NCBI GenBank assembly: GCA_002324875.1
Contig: NTJG01000012.1
Location: forward strand, 1 to 64,000
Direction: 5' to 3'
DNA length: 64,000 bases
DNA from: Lysobacteraceae bacterium NML93-0793
Lineage (GTDB): Bacteria > Pseudomonadota > Gammaproteobacteria > Xanthomonadales > Xanthomonadaceae
A program made the translations under genes and the position numbers. The notes under the pieces are model-generated. The model was given only the letters and a program-made list of their open reading frames with translations, was not told the origin of the DNA and ran no database searches. Positions 9,576-18,036 of this stretch are shown piece by piece. Every line of letters begins with the position of its first letter. Position 1 is the first letter of the stretch.

Positions 9576-10829
9576 TCAGAGATTCTTGCGCGCCGGCAGC
9601 ACCACGTTGCCGAACAGCAGGCCCGCGATCAGCGCGAGCACGATATTCATCACCAGCAGCGCCGCCTCCTGTCCGGCCTCGACGCTCTGCTGCTGCACCA
9701 GCGTCATCAGACCGCGCAGGCTGTTGCTGCCGGGCACCAGCATGATGATGCCGGGCACCCGGATCACCGCGCCCGGCCGGTCGGCCCAGCGGGCATAGCC
9801 GTTGCCGGCGGCCGTGATCACGAGCGCCGCGACGAACAGACCGATGTTCGCGCCGAGCGCGTTGCCCACCCAGCGCGAGATCAGATACCCCGAAGCCGCG
9901 GCCGCCATCACCAGCAGCACGTCACGACGTGCGGCGCGGAACAGGATCGCGAACGAGGCCGAGGCGATCAGCAACGCCGCCCACTCCACCCAGTCGGGCT
10001 GCGGGCGCAGCGCGCGGACGTCGGGCGAGATGCCGGCCAGCTGCGCCAGCGCCAGCGCGATGATCGTGCCGATCGTGAGCTTGAGCACCGTGGTGATGGC
10101 GCCGGCGAAGCGCGCGGTGCCGGAGACGAGGTGCTGGCTGGTCAGCTCGTTCATCGCGTTGGTCAGCGCCATACCGGGCAGCATGACGATCAGCGACGCG
10201 ATGATCACGGTGTTGAGGTTGAGCGGCACGACGAAGGCCGAGACCGCGATCGCCACCGCACCGGCGAGCATGCCCGCGATCACTTCACCCGCCTCCTTCA
10301 GACGGGTGCCGTTGCGGGTGAGCAGGTCCAGCAGCCCGATCAGCAGCCCGATCGTGCCGGCGGTGGCGATGTCGGCCCAGGGCAGGCGCCACAGGCCGGC
10401 CACGCCGATGGCGACCATCGCGAACCCGAGCACTTGAAGGGCCTTGCCCAGCGCGCGCGGTTCGCGGGCATCGAGGGCGCGCAACGCCGCATGCCCCTCG
10501 GCGATGTCCATCTCGCCCGCCATCACCAGCTCGGTGATCCGGTCCGCCTCGCAGAGCTTGTACAGGTCGACGTCGCCGGGCGGCATCCGGATCACGCGCG
10601 TGGTGTCGCTGTCGCCGGGCGGCCGCAGCGGGTCGCTGAAGGACAGGATCATGCCGGTCGGGTTCACCCAGGGCTCGCAGTCCAGCCCGAGACGCTGGGT
10701 GACCGCGATGACCGCGCCCTCGAGGCGCTGCGCCGTGGTGCCGTAGGCGTGCAGGTGCTCGGCCAGCTCGACCACGAAGGCGATGCGTACGGCGTAGTTC
10801 GCGGAGGTGAACGAAGCGGGCTGGGACAT
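9576..10829 (-). CDS. Threonine/serine exporter family protein (ThrE-type, YjjP-YjjB fusion)
   Basis: The 417-residue protein joins the two halves that are separate genes (yjjP and yjjB) in E. coli. The first part (about 15-265, DUF1212) starts with a soluble region (AEHLHAYGTTAQRLE) and continues into membrane helices. The second part (about 285-410, DUF3815-like) has further helices and PGIIMLVPGSNSLRGL. ThrE proteins export threonine, serine or related metabolites across the inner membrane, but the substrate here is unproven. The gene converges on the H-NS-family gene, 30 bp past its terminator. Confidence 0.85.
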   Translation of the reverse strand: MSQPASFTSANYAVRIAFVVELAEHLHAYGTTAQRLEGAVIAVTQRLGLDCEPWVNPTGMILSFSDPLRPPGDSDTTRVIRMPPGDVDLYKLCEADRITELVMAGEMDIAEGHAALRALDAREPRALGKALQVLGFAMVAIGVAGLWRLPWADIATAGTIGLLIGLLDLLTRNGTRLKEAGEVIAGMLAGAVAIAVSAFVVPLNLNTVIIASLIVMLPGMALTNAMNELTSQHLVSGTARFAGAITTVLKLTIGTIIALALAQLAGISPDVRALRPQPDWVEWAALLIASASFAILFRAARRDVLLVMAAAASGYLISRWVGNALGANIGLFVAALVITAAGNGYARWADRPGAVIRVPGIIMLVPGSNSLRGLMTLVQQQSVEAGQEAALLVMNIVLALIAGLLFGNVVLPARKNL

Positions 10830-10949
10830 CCGGACAGGATCGCATGCGCCCCGCGGGCTCCGATAGCGCCGACGGCGTGATGCACGGATTCACACCCGAT
10901 TTCGGTATCCTCCGCCCAATTCATCCGCGCACCCGGCCCTCCCGACCGC

Positions 10950-12059
10950 ATGACCGCTCCGTCCCATGCCTTGCCCAGCGCCGAAGTCGAAGGCGCCTGC
11001 CTCCGGCTGCACGGGCACTGGACGCTCGAGCACGCGGGCGACATCGACGGCGTGCTGCGCGGGATCGACAGCGCGGTACGCGACGTCGACGCGCGCGGCG
11101 TGGACCGCCTGGATTCACTCGGTGTGCTGCAGCTCGTGCGCTTCGCGCACAAGCGCGAGCTGGAGTTCGGCGGCTTCGAGTTCCGCGACGACCACCATGC
11201 GCTGGTCGAGGCGATCGAGGACGTGGCCGACGACCGGCCGAAGAAGAAACGCGAATACGGCGTCGCCGCGGCCCTCGGCCGGCTCGGCTACCGGATGCAC
11301 GACAACGGGCGCGAGATCGTGGCCCTGGTCAGCTTCCTCGGCGAGACACTCGTCAAGCTGGGCCGGCTCGCGACGGCGCCGCGGCGCCTGCGGGTGACCT
11401 CGACCGTGCATCACATGGAACAGGTCGGCCTGGATGCGGTGCCGCTGGTCGCGTTGCTGTCCTTCATGGTGGGCGCGGTGATCGCCTTCCTCGGCTCGAC
11501 CGTGCTCGCCGATTTCGGCGCGACGATCTTCGTGGTCGAGCTGGTGTCGATCGCGTTTCTGCGCGAATTCGGCGTGCTGCTCACCGCGATCCTGCTCGCC
11601 GGCCGCACGGCGAGCGCGTTCACCGCGCAGATCGGCGCGATGGTCGGACGCGAGGAAGTGGATGCGATCCGCACGCTCGGCCTCGACCCGATCGATCTGC
11701 TGGTGATCCCCCGCGTGCTCGCACTGCTGGTGATGCTGCCGCTGCTGACCTTCCTTGCGATGGTCTCGGGCCTGATCGGCGGCCTGAGCGTCGGCGCCTT
11801 CAGTCTCGACATCCCGCCGCAGGCGTATCTGGCGCGCATGCACGAGCAGATGGAGGTGCGCCATTTCCTCGTCGGCATGTCCAAGGCGCCGATCTTCGCG
11901 ATGATCATCGCCCTGATCGGCTGCCTCGAAGGCCTGCAGGTCCAGGGCACCGCGCAATCGCTGGGCGAGCGCACGACGTCCAGCGTGGTGCAGACGATCT
12001 CGCTGGTGATCATCGTCGATGCGTTCGCGGCGATCTGGTTCATGCATGTGGGGTGGTAG
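10950..12059 (+). CDS. MCE-system ABC permease with N-terminal STAS domain (MlaB-MlaE fusion)
   Basis: This 369-residue protein is the membrane subunit of an MCE lipid transporter. Residues 1-100 look like a STAS domain, the MlaB-like part (LRLHGHWTLEHAGDID ... RLDSLGVLQLVRF). Residues 110-369 are the MlaE-type permease. The family core is clear: ALLSFMVGAVIAF, then LREFGVLLTAILLAGRTASAF and AQIGAMVGREEVDAI. It heads a four-gene operon with the ATPase, the MCE protein and an auxiliary lipoprotein. The STAS domain would regulate the ATPase in cis. Confidence 0.9.
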   Translation: MTAPSHALPSAEVEGACLRLHGHWTLEHAGDIDGVLRGIDSAVRDVDARGVDRLDSLGVLQLVRFAHKRELEFGGFEFRDDHHALVEAIEDVADDRPKKKREYGVAAALGRLGYRMHDNGREIVALVSFLGETLVKLGRLATAPRRLRVTSTVHHMEQVGLDAVPLVALLSFMVGAVIAFLGSTVLADFGATIFVVELVSIAFLREFGVLLTAILLAGRTASAFTAQIGAMVGREEVDAIRTLGLDPIDLLVIPRVLALLVMLPLLTFLAMVSGLIGGLSVGAFSLDIPPQAYLARMHEQMEVRHFLVGMSKAPIFAMIIALIGCLEGLQVQGTAQSLGERTTSSVVQTISLVIIVDAFAAIWFMHVGW

Positions 12060-12065
12060 TGGGGC

Positions 12066-12123
12066 CGGAATTCGGGATTCGGGATTTGGACGACGTGATT
12101 GGTGATCCGTGATTGGTGATTCG
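12066..12123. repeat. Composite heptad repeat (GGGATTC then GTGATTGGTGATTC)
   Basis: Two or three GGGATTC-type units (12066-12089) are followed by GTGATTGGTGATCCGTGATTGGTGATTCG. It occupies the spacer between the permease and the functional start of the ATPase gene. The same two components, in opposite arrangement, lie at 57264-57409. Confidence 0.6.
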
Positions 12124-12174
12124 AACCCGCAGCAGCACGGCGACGACCGGCCCGTTCCGCGGGACGGCGGCGCC

Positions 12175-13005
12175 GTGCCGAATCCCGAATCCCGAATCCC
12201 GAATCCCGACGTCGCCTCCGGCGACGTCGCCATCCGCGTCAGCGGCCTCGTCACCCGGTTCGGCGAACAGACCGTCCACGACGGGCTCGATCTCGACGTG
12301 CGTCGCGGCGAGATCCTTGGCGTCGTCGGTGGCTCGGGCACGGGCAAGTCGGTGCTGATGCGCGCGATTCTCGGCCTGCGGCCGCCGCAGGGTGGGAGTA
12401 TCGAGGTCCTCGGCGTCGACGCGCTGTCGGGCGATGCGGAAGACCGTCGGCACATCGAGCGCAACACCGGCGTGCTGTTCCAGGACGGCGCGCTGTTCTC
12501 GTCGCTGACCGTCGGCGAGAACGTGCAGGTGCCGCTGAAGGAACATCATCCCGATCTGCGCGATTCGCTGCGCTACGAGCTCGCACTGCTGAAGATCAAG
12601 CTCGCGGGCCTGCCGGCCGACGCGCTCGACAAGTTTCCGTCCCAGCTCTCCGGCGGCATGCGCAAGCGCGCCGGTCTCGCGCGCGCACTGGCGCTCGACC
12701 CGCCGCTGCTGTTTCTCGACGAGCCGACGGCCGGCCTCGATCCGATCGGCGCCGCCGCCTTCGACCGGCTGATCCGCACCCTGCAGGAAGCGCTGGGTCT
12801 GACGGTGTTCCTGATCACACACGACCTCGACACTCTGTACGCTATCTGTGACCGCATCGCGGTTCTGGCCGACAAGCGGGTCATCGCGGTCGCTCCGGTG
12901 GAGGAGATCGAGCAGATCGACCATCCCTGGATCCAGGACTATTTCCACGGCCCGCGTGGCCGTGCCGCACGCGATGCCAGGGCGAATGGCCCGGGAGCCG
13001 ACTGA
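12175..13005 (+). CDS. MCE-system ABC ATPase (MlaF-like)
   Basis: The 276-residue product energises lipid movement by the MCE transporter. It has Walker A GGSGTGKS, Q-loop LFQDGALFSSLTV, signature LSGGMRKRAGLARA, Walker B LLFLDEPTAGLDP and the switch His of LITHDLD. The FQDGALF and SGGMRKR wording is typical of MlaF. The start is uncertain: GTG at 12175 or GTG at 12109 are the only choices, since no ATG lies before the conserved core. Either way the first residues (VPNPESRIPNPD) are translated from a GGGATTC-type repeat. The gene lies 3 bp before the MCE gene. Confidence 0.88.
   Translation: MPNPESRIPNPDVASGDVAIRVSGLVTRFGEQTVHDGLDLDVRRGEILGVVGGSGTGKSVLMRAILGLRPPQGGSIEVLGVDALSGDAEDRRHIERNTGVLFQDGALFSSLTVGENVQVPLKEHHPDLRDSLRYELALLKIKLAGLPADALDKFPSQLSGGMRKRAGLARALALDPPLLFLDEPTAGLDPIGAAAFDRLIRTLQEALGLTVFLITHDLDTLYAICDRIAVLADKRVIAVAPVEEIEQIDHPWIQDYFHGPRGRAARDARANGPGAD
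12180..12209. repeat. GAATCCC heptad array inside the ATPase gene
   Basis: Four tandem GAATCCC units (complement of GGGATTC) lie in frame at the 5' end of the MlaF-like gene. They are oriented opposite to the array at 12066, so the two form an imperfect inverted pair. Confidence 0.75.
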
Positions 13006-13008
13006 ACG

Positions 13009-13935
13009 ATGGAAACCAGAGCCAATTACGTCCTGATCGGCGCGTTCACGCTGGTCGCGTCGATCGCCCTGCTCGGCTTCGCCCTGTGGGCGGCGAAGTA
13101 TTCGTCCGACCGCAGCTGGAACGAGTTCGACGTGATCTTCCGCGAGCCGGTCACGGGTCTCAGCGAAGGCAGCAGCGTGCAGTACAACGGCATCGCCGTG
13201 GGCACGGTGGACAACCTGCAGCTCGCGCCGGAAGACCCGCGCCAGGTGATCGCCCGGCTGCGCATCCAGGCCAATGCGCCGGTCAAGACCGACACCCGCG
13301 CCCGCATGTCGATGACCGGCCTGACCGGCTCGCCGATCATCCAGCTCACCGGCGGCTCACCCGAGGCGCCGCTGCTCACGTCGGTCGATCGCGACCAGGT
13401 GCCGGTGATCCAGACCGAGGCGTCCGCGCTGCAGAACATCTCCGATACCGCGAACCGCCTTGTCGAGCGGCTCGACAAGGTGTTGAGCGAAGAGAACGTC
13501 GCCCGCATCGCCAACACGCTCGAGAACATCGAAGGCATGACCGGCTCGGTGGCCGGCCAGCGCGAGGACCTCGCGGCGATCATCGTCAACGCACGCAGCG
13601 CCAGCGAGCAGCTGGAGCAGACACTGACCACGACCAACCGCGCGATGACGAACTTCGATCGCGAACTGGTCCAGAAGCTGCCCGGCCTCGTGGCCAGCCT
13701 GGAGAGCACGCTGGCCCGCATGGACTCCGCCGCCGGCGGCGCCGACACCATCCTCAACGAGAACCGCGCGGCGATCAGCAGCTTCGCCAACGATGGCCTC
13801 TCGCAGCTCGGCCCCACGCTCGGCGAACTGCGCTCGCTGGTGCGTGACCTGCGCCGGATCAGCGATCGCCTCGATGCCAACCCCGCACGCTACCTGCTCG
13901 GTCGCGATGCGCCCAAGGAGTTCGAACCCGAATGA
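13009..13935 (+). CDS. MCE-domain lipid-binding protein (MlaD-like)
   Basis: The 308-residue protein is anchored by one N-terminal membrane helix (about 8-28). The MCE domain follows at about 35-115 (FREPVTGLSEGSSVQYNGIAVGTV ... TDTRARMSMTGLTGSPIIQL). A long helical, Asn/Gln-rich segment to the C-terminus resembles the tube-forming extensions of MCE proteins longer than E. coli MlaD (183 aa). It would sit in the periplasm as a ring binding phospholipid between permease and lipoprotein. It follows the ATPase by 3 bp and overlaps the lipoprotein gene by 4 bp. Confidence 0.9.
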   Translation: METRANYVLIGAFTLVASIALLGFALWAAKYSSDRSWNEFDVIFREPVTGLSEGSSVQYNGIAVGTVDNLQLAPEDPRQVIARLRIQANAPVKTDTRARMSMTGLTGSPIIQLTGGSPEAPLLTSVDRDQVPVIQTEASALQNISDTANRLVERLDKVLSEENVARIANTLENIEGMTGSVAGQREDLAAIIVNARSASEQLEQTLTTTNRAMTNFDRELVQKLPGLVASLESTLARMDSAAGGADTILNENRAAISSFANDGLSQLGPTLGELRSLVRDLRRISDRLDANPARYLLGRDAPKEFEPE

Positions 13936-14606
13936 GCCTGTACAAGACCTCCGCACGACGCACCCTGCCCCGCTTCACCCTCGCGCTCGCCTTGGGCACC
14001 CTGCTGGCCGGCTGCAGTTCGCTGCTCGGTGGCGGCGGCAGTGGCGAATCGTCGACGATTTACGCGCCCGATCCGCGCGTCGCGCCCGATCCGTCGTGGC
14101 CGCATGCCGACTGGCAGCTCACCCTGAGCCCGCCGACCGCCGCGCGCATGATCGACAGCTTCCGCATCGCCGTGCGCCCGACCCCAGCCGAGCTGCAGGT
14201 CTACCGCGGCGCGAGCTGGTCGAAGACCCCGACCGACATGCTGCAGGACACGGTGCTGCGCACGCTCGAGGATTCAGGCCACATCCCGGCCGTCGCACGT
14301 CAGGGCTCGGGCATCACCGCCGACTACAAGCTGGTCATCGACCTGCGCCGCTTCGAGGCCGACTACAACGGCAACGTGCTGCCGGCCGCGACCATCGAAG
14401 CCAACGTCAAGCTGATCCACAACATCGACCAGACCGTTGCAGGCTCACGCACCTTCCTGGCTGCGCAGCCGGCGACGGGCGCGGAGGTCGCGCAGGTCGT
14501 CGACGCGTTCTCGGTGGCGCTGCAGCGCGTGAGTGCGGAAATGGTCGGCTGGATCCTCGCATCGGGCAATGCGCACGAGCTGACGCACGAAACGCCACGG
14601 CGCTGA
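13932..14606 (+). CDS. ABC-type transport auxiliary lipoprotein (PqiC-like)
   Basis: This 224-residue lipoprotein has a type-II signal peptide with lipobox LLAGC near residues 23-27. The rest matches the ABC-type transport auxiliary lipoprotein family (TIYAPDPR ... RMIDSFRIAVRPTPAELQVYRGASWSKTP ... DYKLVIDLRRFEA). PqiC-type proteins sit at the outer membrane and complete a periplasm-spanning MCE conduit. Its presence in place of an MlaC-like soluble carrier puts this operon nearer to Pqi-type or single-MCE systems than to classical Mla. The start overlaps the MCE gene (ATGA). Confidence 0.87.
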   Translation: MSLYKTSARRTLPRFTLALALGTLLAGCSSLLGGGGSGESSTIYAPDPRVAPDPSWPHADWQLTLSPPTAARMIDSFRIAVRPTPAELQVYRGASWSKTPTDMLQDTVLRTLEDSGHIPAVARQGSGITADYKLVIDLRRFEADYNGNVLPAATIEANVKLIHNIDQTVAGSRTFLAAQPATGAEVAQVVDAFSVALQRVSAEMVGWILASGNAHELTHETPRR

Positions 14607-14610
14607 CCCG

Positions 14611-14682
14611 TGTAGGAGCGTCCCATGGCCGCGATGAAGCTTCACCGGTAGAGCCGCATCGCGGCCATGGGCCGCTGCTACA
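14611..14682. repeat. REP element (TGTAGGAGC...GCTGCTACA)
   Basis: The arms TGTAGGAGCGTCCCATGGCC, GCGATG and CATCGCGGCCATGGGCCGCTGCTACA form a long hairpin of the REP type seen in Stenotrophomonas, Xanthomonas and Pseudomonas. It lies between the convergent lipoprotein and alkB genes. The alkB stop codon (14678-14680) is inside its right arm. Confidence 0.85.
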
Positions 14683-15262
14683 CCGGCAGGATCCGGCGGA
14701 ACGTCAGGTTGATCCGCGGCCCGACCGGCTTCGCCGTCCGCGGCAGCGCATGCCGGTACCGCGCCTGGCAATCGCCCCGCATCATCAGCAGGCTGCCGTG
14801 CGGCAGCTCGATGACGTGGCGCTCGATGACACCCTCCGCATCCGGCTGACGCGCCTTCAGCACGAACCGCCGGGTCGCACCCAGGCTCAGGGACGCGATC
14901 ACCGGCCGCGGGCCGAGTTCCGGCTCGTCGTCGCTGTGCCAGCCCATCGCATCGCGCCCGTCGCGATAGAGATTGGCCAGCACGCTGTTGAAGGCGCCAC
15001 CGGCCGCAGCCGAGACCGCCTCGCGGACCGGCAACAGCGCAGCCGGCCACGGATGCGGTGCGAAGCGTGTGCCCGAGTAGCGATACGCGGCATCCGGGTC
15101 CCCGATCCAGCAACTCAGGCGCGGTGCGTCGACCTCGCGGCCGAAGATGCGCAGGCGATGGCGGGTCCAGGGCAGGCCATCCCGAAGCGTCTCGGCCAGC
15201 GCGTTGGCGACGTCCGCCGGCATCCAGTCGCGCTCGATGATCCAGTGCGGGGCTGCCGGCAT
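14678..15262 (-). CDS. alkB: AlkB-family Fe(II)/2-oxoglutarate dioxygenase
   Basis: The 194-residue product belongs to the AlkB family, which removes alkyl groups from damaged bases by oxidative demethylation. Iron ligands are visible as H109 and D111 (MGWHSDDE) and H171 (YRHALP). The 2-oxoglutarate-binding R-x5-R is R183 to R189 (RINLTFR). NSVLANLYRDGRD and VIASLSLGATRRF are typical of the short AlkB subgroup close to human ALKBH2/3. Its last codon is contained in a REP element. It is divergent from the WbsX-like gene with a 56-bp spacer. Confidence 0.9.
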   Translation of the reverse strand: MPAAPHWIIERDWMPADVANALAETLRDGLPWTRHRLRIFGREVDAPRLSCWIGDPDAAYRYSGTRFAPHPWPAALLPVREAVSAAAGGAFNSVLANLYRDGRDAMGWHSDDEPELGPRPVIASLSLGATRRFVLKARQPDAEGVIERHVIELPHGSLLMMRGDCQARYRHALPRTAKPVGPRINLTFRRILPV

Positions 15263-15318
15263 GTGCCCACGATAGCAGTGCGTCGTCCGACGGCTCGGGA
15301 ATCTGGGATCATGGTCGG

Positions 15319-17376
15319 ATGATCAGCCGACGACTGCGCACCCTTGTATTCCGCGCATTGCGATTCGCGTTCCGCTGCGTCCCGATGCGCGTTGAGACAC
15401 GGGATCGACTGCGTGAACGCTTCCTCGAACACTACAGCCACTTCGTCCCGCCGCCGCCGCGTGGAGAAGATGCGGCGGATGCAGTCACACGCCGTGCCCA
15501 GGTCCACGCCGGCACGCGCGCCATCGGTTGGCGTGCCGCCAGCACGACCCCACCCGTGCGCGCTGCGCGCCTGATCGCGTTCTATCTGCCGCAGTTCCAC
15601 CCCATTGCCCAGAACGATGCCTGGTGGGGCCCCGGCTTCACCGAGTGGCACAACGTCAGCCGCGCGCTGCCCCAGTTCGAAGGTCACCAGCAACCTCGGC
15701 TGCCCGCCGATCTGGGCTTCTACGACCTGCGCCGCATCGAGACCATGCACGCGCAGGCGGCTCTGGCGCGCAACTACGGCATCGAGGGCTTCTGCAGCTA
15801 TTTCTACTGGTTCGCCGGCACCACACTGCTGGAAGCGCCGTTGCGCAACTGGCTGACCGATCCAACCCTCGACCTGCCGCTGTGCCTGTGCTGGGCGAAC
15901 GAGAACTGGACACGCCGCTGGGACGGCCGCGCCGACGACGTGCTGATCGCGCAGGCACACAGCGCCGACGACGATCTGGCCTTCATCACACACATCGCCG
16001 ACTACCTTCGCGATCCCCGCTACATCCGCGTGGACGGAAAGCCGCTGCTGCTGGTCTATCGACCACGCCTGCTGCCTGACGCGGCGGCCACTGCGCGCCG
16101 CTGGCGCGAGTGGTGCGCCGACAACGGGATCGGCGAGATCCAGCTCACGTATGTGCAGGGCTTCGAGCGGCCCGACCCGCGCGAGATCGGTTTCGATGCT
16201 GCAGTCGAGTTTCCACCCAACATGAGCACACTGCCTTCGATTGCGGCCCACCAGGCCCTGCTCAACCCGGCCTACTGCGGCGAGGTCCTCGACTGGCGCA
16301 TGCTGGCGCGCCAGATGGCGTCGCGTCCGATGCCCGCCTATCCGCTGTATCCGGGCGTCAATCCCGGCTGGGACAACGAACCGCGCCGCAGTGGACGCGG
16401 CCGCGTCTTCGCCCACGCCTCACCACGCGGCTACCGCGACTGGCTGCGCGCTACCATCCATGGCCGCTTGCGCGAGGTTCCTGCCGCCGATCGGCTCGTC
16501 TTCATCAATGCGTGGAACGAATGGGCCGAAGGTGCGGTGCTCGAGCCGGACACCCGGCTCGGCCATGCCTGGTTGCAAGCGACGCGACAGGCGCATCTGC
16601 CCGCGCCGGCAACCGTGGCGCAGAAGCCCTGCGTCGTCATCCATGCTTGGTATCCGGAAGTGTTGCCGGAGATCCTGAACGCCCTGAAGGCCAGCACACT
16701 GGACTGGCGCATCCTCGTCACCACCGGCACCGGGAAACGGGCCGAAGTCGAGCGCTGCCTGGCGGCGGCAGGCCTGCAGGCCGACGTGCGTGTGTTCGAC
16801 AACCGGGGACGCGACATCCTGCCGTTCCTGCATGTTGCCGATGAACTGCTGGATGCGGGCCAGCAGGTCGTGCTGAAGCTGCATACCAAGCGGTCCGTCC
16901 ATCGCGGCAACGGAGACGCGTGGCGTGCGGAACTGCTGGAAAGCCTGTTGTCGCCGGAACGCGCCGGAAAACTCTGCACGGCCTTCGACGACACGTCGCT
17001 GGGGCTCGTGATGCCCGAAGGGCACCTCCAGTCGACGCGCGACTTCATGGGCGCCAACCAGTCGGGGATCGACCATCTGCTGCGACGCACAGGCATGCGC
17101 TGGGAGAACGACGGCCGCGATCTGCAGTTCCCCGCCGGAAGCATGTTCTGGATCCGCCTCGAGATGCTGCGCCCCCTGCTCGACGCACAGCTGTCGGACG
17201 AGGAGTTCGAACCGGAGGTGGGCCAGCTCGACGGCACGCTGGCGCATGCCATCGAACGCCTGATCGGCCTGCTGGCGCACGATGCGTCGTTGCGGATCGA
17301 CGATGCAGCCAGTGCCAGCGGTACTCCGCCGCTGCGCTCGGGGACGGAGCCCTACGCCTACGCCCGCAGGAGCTGA
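15319..17376 (+). CDS. WbsX-type glycan enzyme fused to a RgpF rhamnan-synthesis domain
   Basis: The 685-residue protein has two modules. Residues about 85-440 match the WbsX/glycosyltransferase-like family (RLIAFYLPQFHPIAQNDAWWGPGFTEWHNV; LCWANENWTRRWDG; INAWNEWAEGAVLEPD). Residues about 450-670 match rhamnan synthesis protein F (VLKLHTKRSVHRGNGDAWR; PAGSMFWIRLEMLRPL). Both families occur in O-antigen and rhamnose-polymer loci, so a role in building or modifying a rhamnose-containing polysaccharide is inferred. No membrane helix is apparent apart from a basic amphipathic N-terminus. It lies upstream of the sugar-nucleotide genes but separated by scoAB. Confidence 0.82.
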   Translation: MISRRLRTLVFRALRFAFRCVPMRVETRDRLRERFLEHYSHFVPPPPRGEDAADAVTRRAQVHAGTRAIGWRAASTTPPVRAARLIAFYLPQFHPIAQNDAWWGPGFTEWHNVSRALPQFEGHQQPRLPADLGFYDLRRIETMHAQAALARNYGIEGFCSYFYWFAGTTLLEAPLRNWLTDPTLDLPLCLCWANENWTRRWDGRADDVLIAQAHSADDDLAFITHIADYLRDPRYIRVDGKPLLLVYRPRLLPDAAATARRWREWCADNGIGEIQLTYVQGFERPDPREIGFDAAVEFPPNMSTLPSIAAHQALLNPAYCGEVLDWRMLARQMASRPMPAYPLYPGVNPGWDNEPRRSGRGRVFAHASPRGYRDWLRATIHGRLREVPAADRLVFINAWNEWAEGAVLEPDTRLGHAWLQATRQAHLPAPATVAQKPCVVIHAWYPEVLPEILNALKASTLDWRILVTTGTGKRAEVERCLAAAGLQADVRVFDNRGRDILPFLHVADELLDAGQQVVLKLHTKRSVHRGNGDAWRAELLESLLSPERAGKLCTAFDDTSLGLVMPEGHLQSTRDFMGANQSGIDHLLRRTGMRWENDGRDLQFPAGSMFWIRLEMLRPLLDAQLSDEEFEPEVGQLDGTLAHAIERLIGLLAHDASLRIDDAASASGTPPLRSGTEPYAYARRS

Positions 17377-17400
17377 GTGCCTGCGGGCGTCGACCTCACA

Positions 17401-18036
17401 TCAGGCTGCAGGGGCGAAGGCCACGCCCGTCTTCGTTTTCAGATCTTCGACATCCACCCCATCGGCCGCTTCGACGAGCACCAGCCCGTCAGCGGTCACA
17501 TCGAACACCGCCAGGTCCGTGATGATCCGGTCGACCACGCCCACGCCGGTCAGCGGCAGCGTGCAATCGGGCAGGAGCTTGTGGCTGCCGTCCTTCGCGA
17601 CGTGCTCCATCAGCACGACCACGCGCTTGACGCCGGCGACGAGGTCCATCGCGCCGCCCATACCCTTGACCATCTTGCCGGGCACCATCCAGTTCGCGAG
17701 ATCGCCGCCGGCCGTCACCTGCATCGCGCCGAGGATGGCGAGATCGATGTGGCCGCCGCGGATCATCGCGAACGAGTCGTGGCTGCCGAAATAGCTCGCG
17801 CCCTTGCGCGCGGTGACGGTCTGCTTGCCGGCATTGATGAGGTCGGCGTCGACCTCGTCCTCGGTCGGGAACGGGCCGATGCCGAGCAGGCCGTTCTCGC
17901 TCTGCAGCCACACGTCCATGCCGTCCGGAATATGGTTGGCCACCAGCGTCGGCAGGCCGATGCCGAGGTTCACGTAGGCGCCATCGGTCAGCTCGCGCGC
18001 CGCGCGCGCGGCCATTTCATCGCGGGTCCAGGCCAT
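17401..18036 (-). CDS. scoB: Succinyl-CoA:3-ketoacid CoA-transferase subunit B
   Basis: With subunit A this enzyme moves CoA from succinyl-CoA to acetoacetate, allowing ketone-body use. The 211-residue product shows [15 protein letters not shown] and the catalytic glutamate E47 in QSENGLLG. Further conserved pieces are [14 protein letters not shown] and MGGAMDLV. The start at 18036 sits one base inside the subunit A stop (TGATG), which indicates translational coupling. Confidence 0.92.
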   Translation of the reverse strand: MAWTRDEMAARAARELTDGAYVNLGIGLPTLVANHIPDGMDVWLQSENGLLGIGPFPTEDEVDADLINAGKQTVTARKGASYFGSHDSFAMIRGGHIDLAILGAMQVTAGGDLANWMVPGKMVKGMGGAMDLVAGVKRVVVLMEHVAKDGSHKLLPDCTLPLTGVGVVDRIITDLAVFDVTADGLVLVEAADGVDVEDLKTKTGVAFAPAA

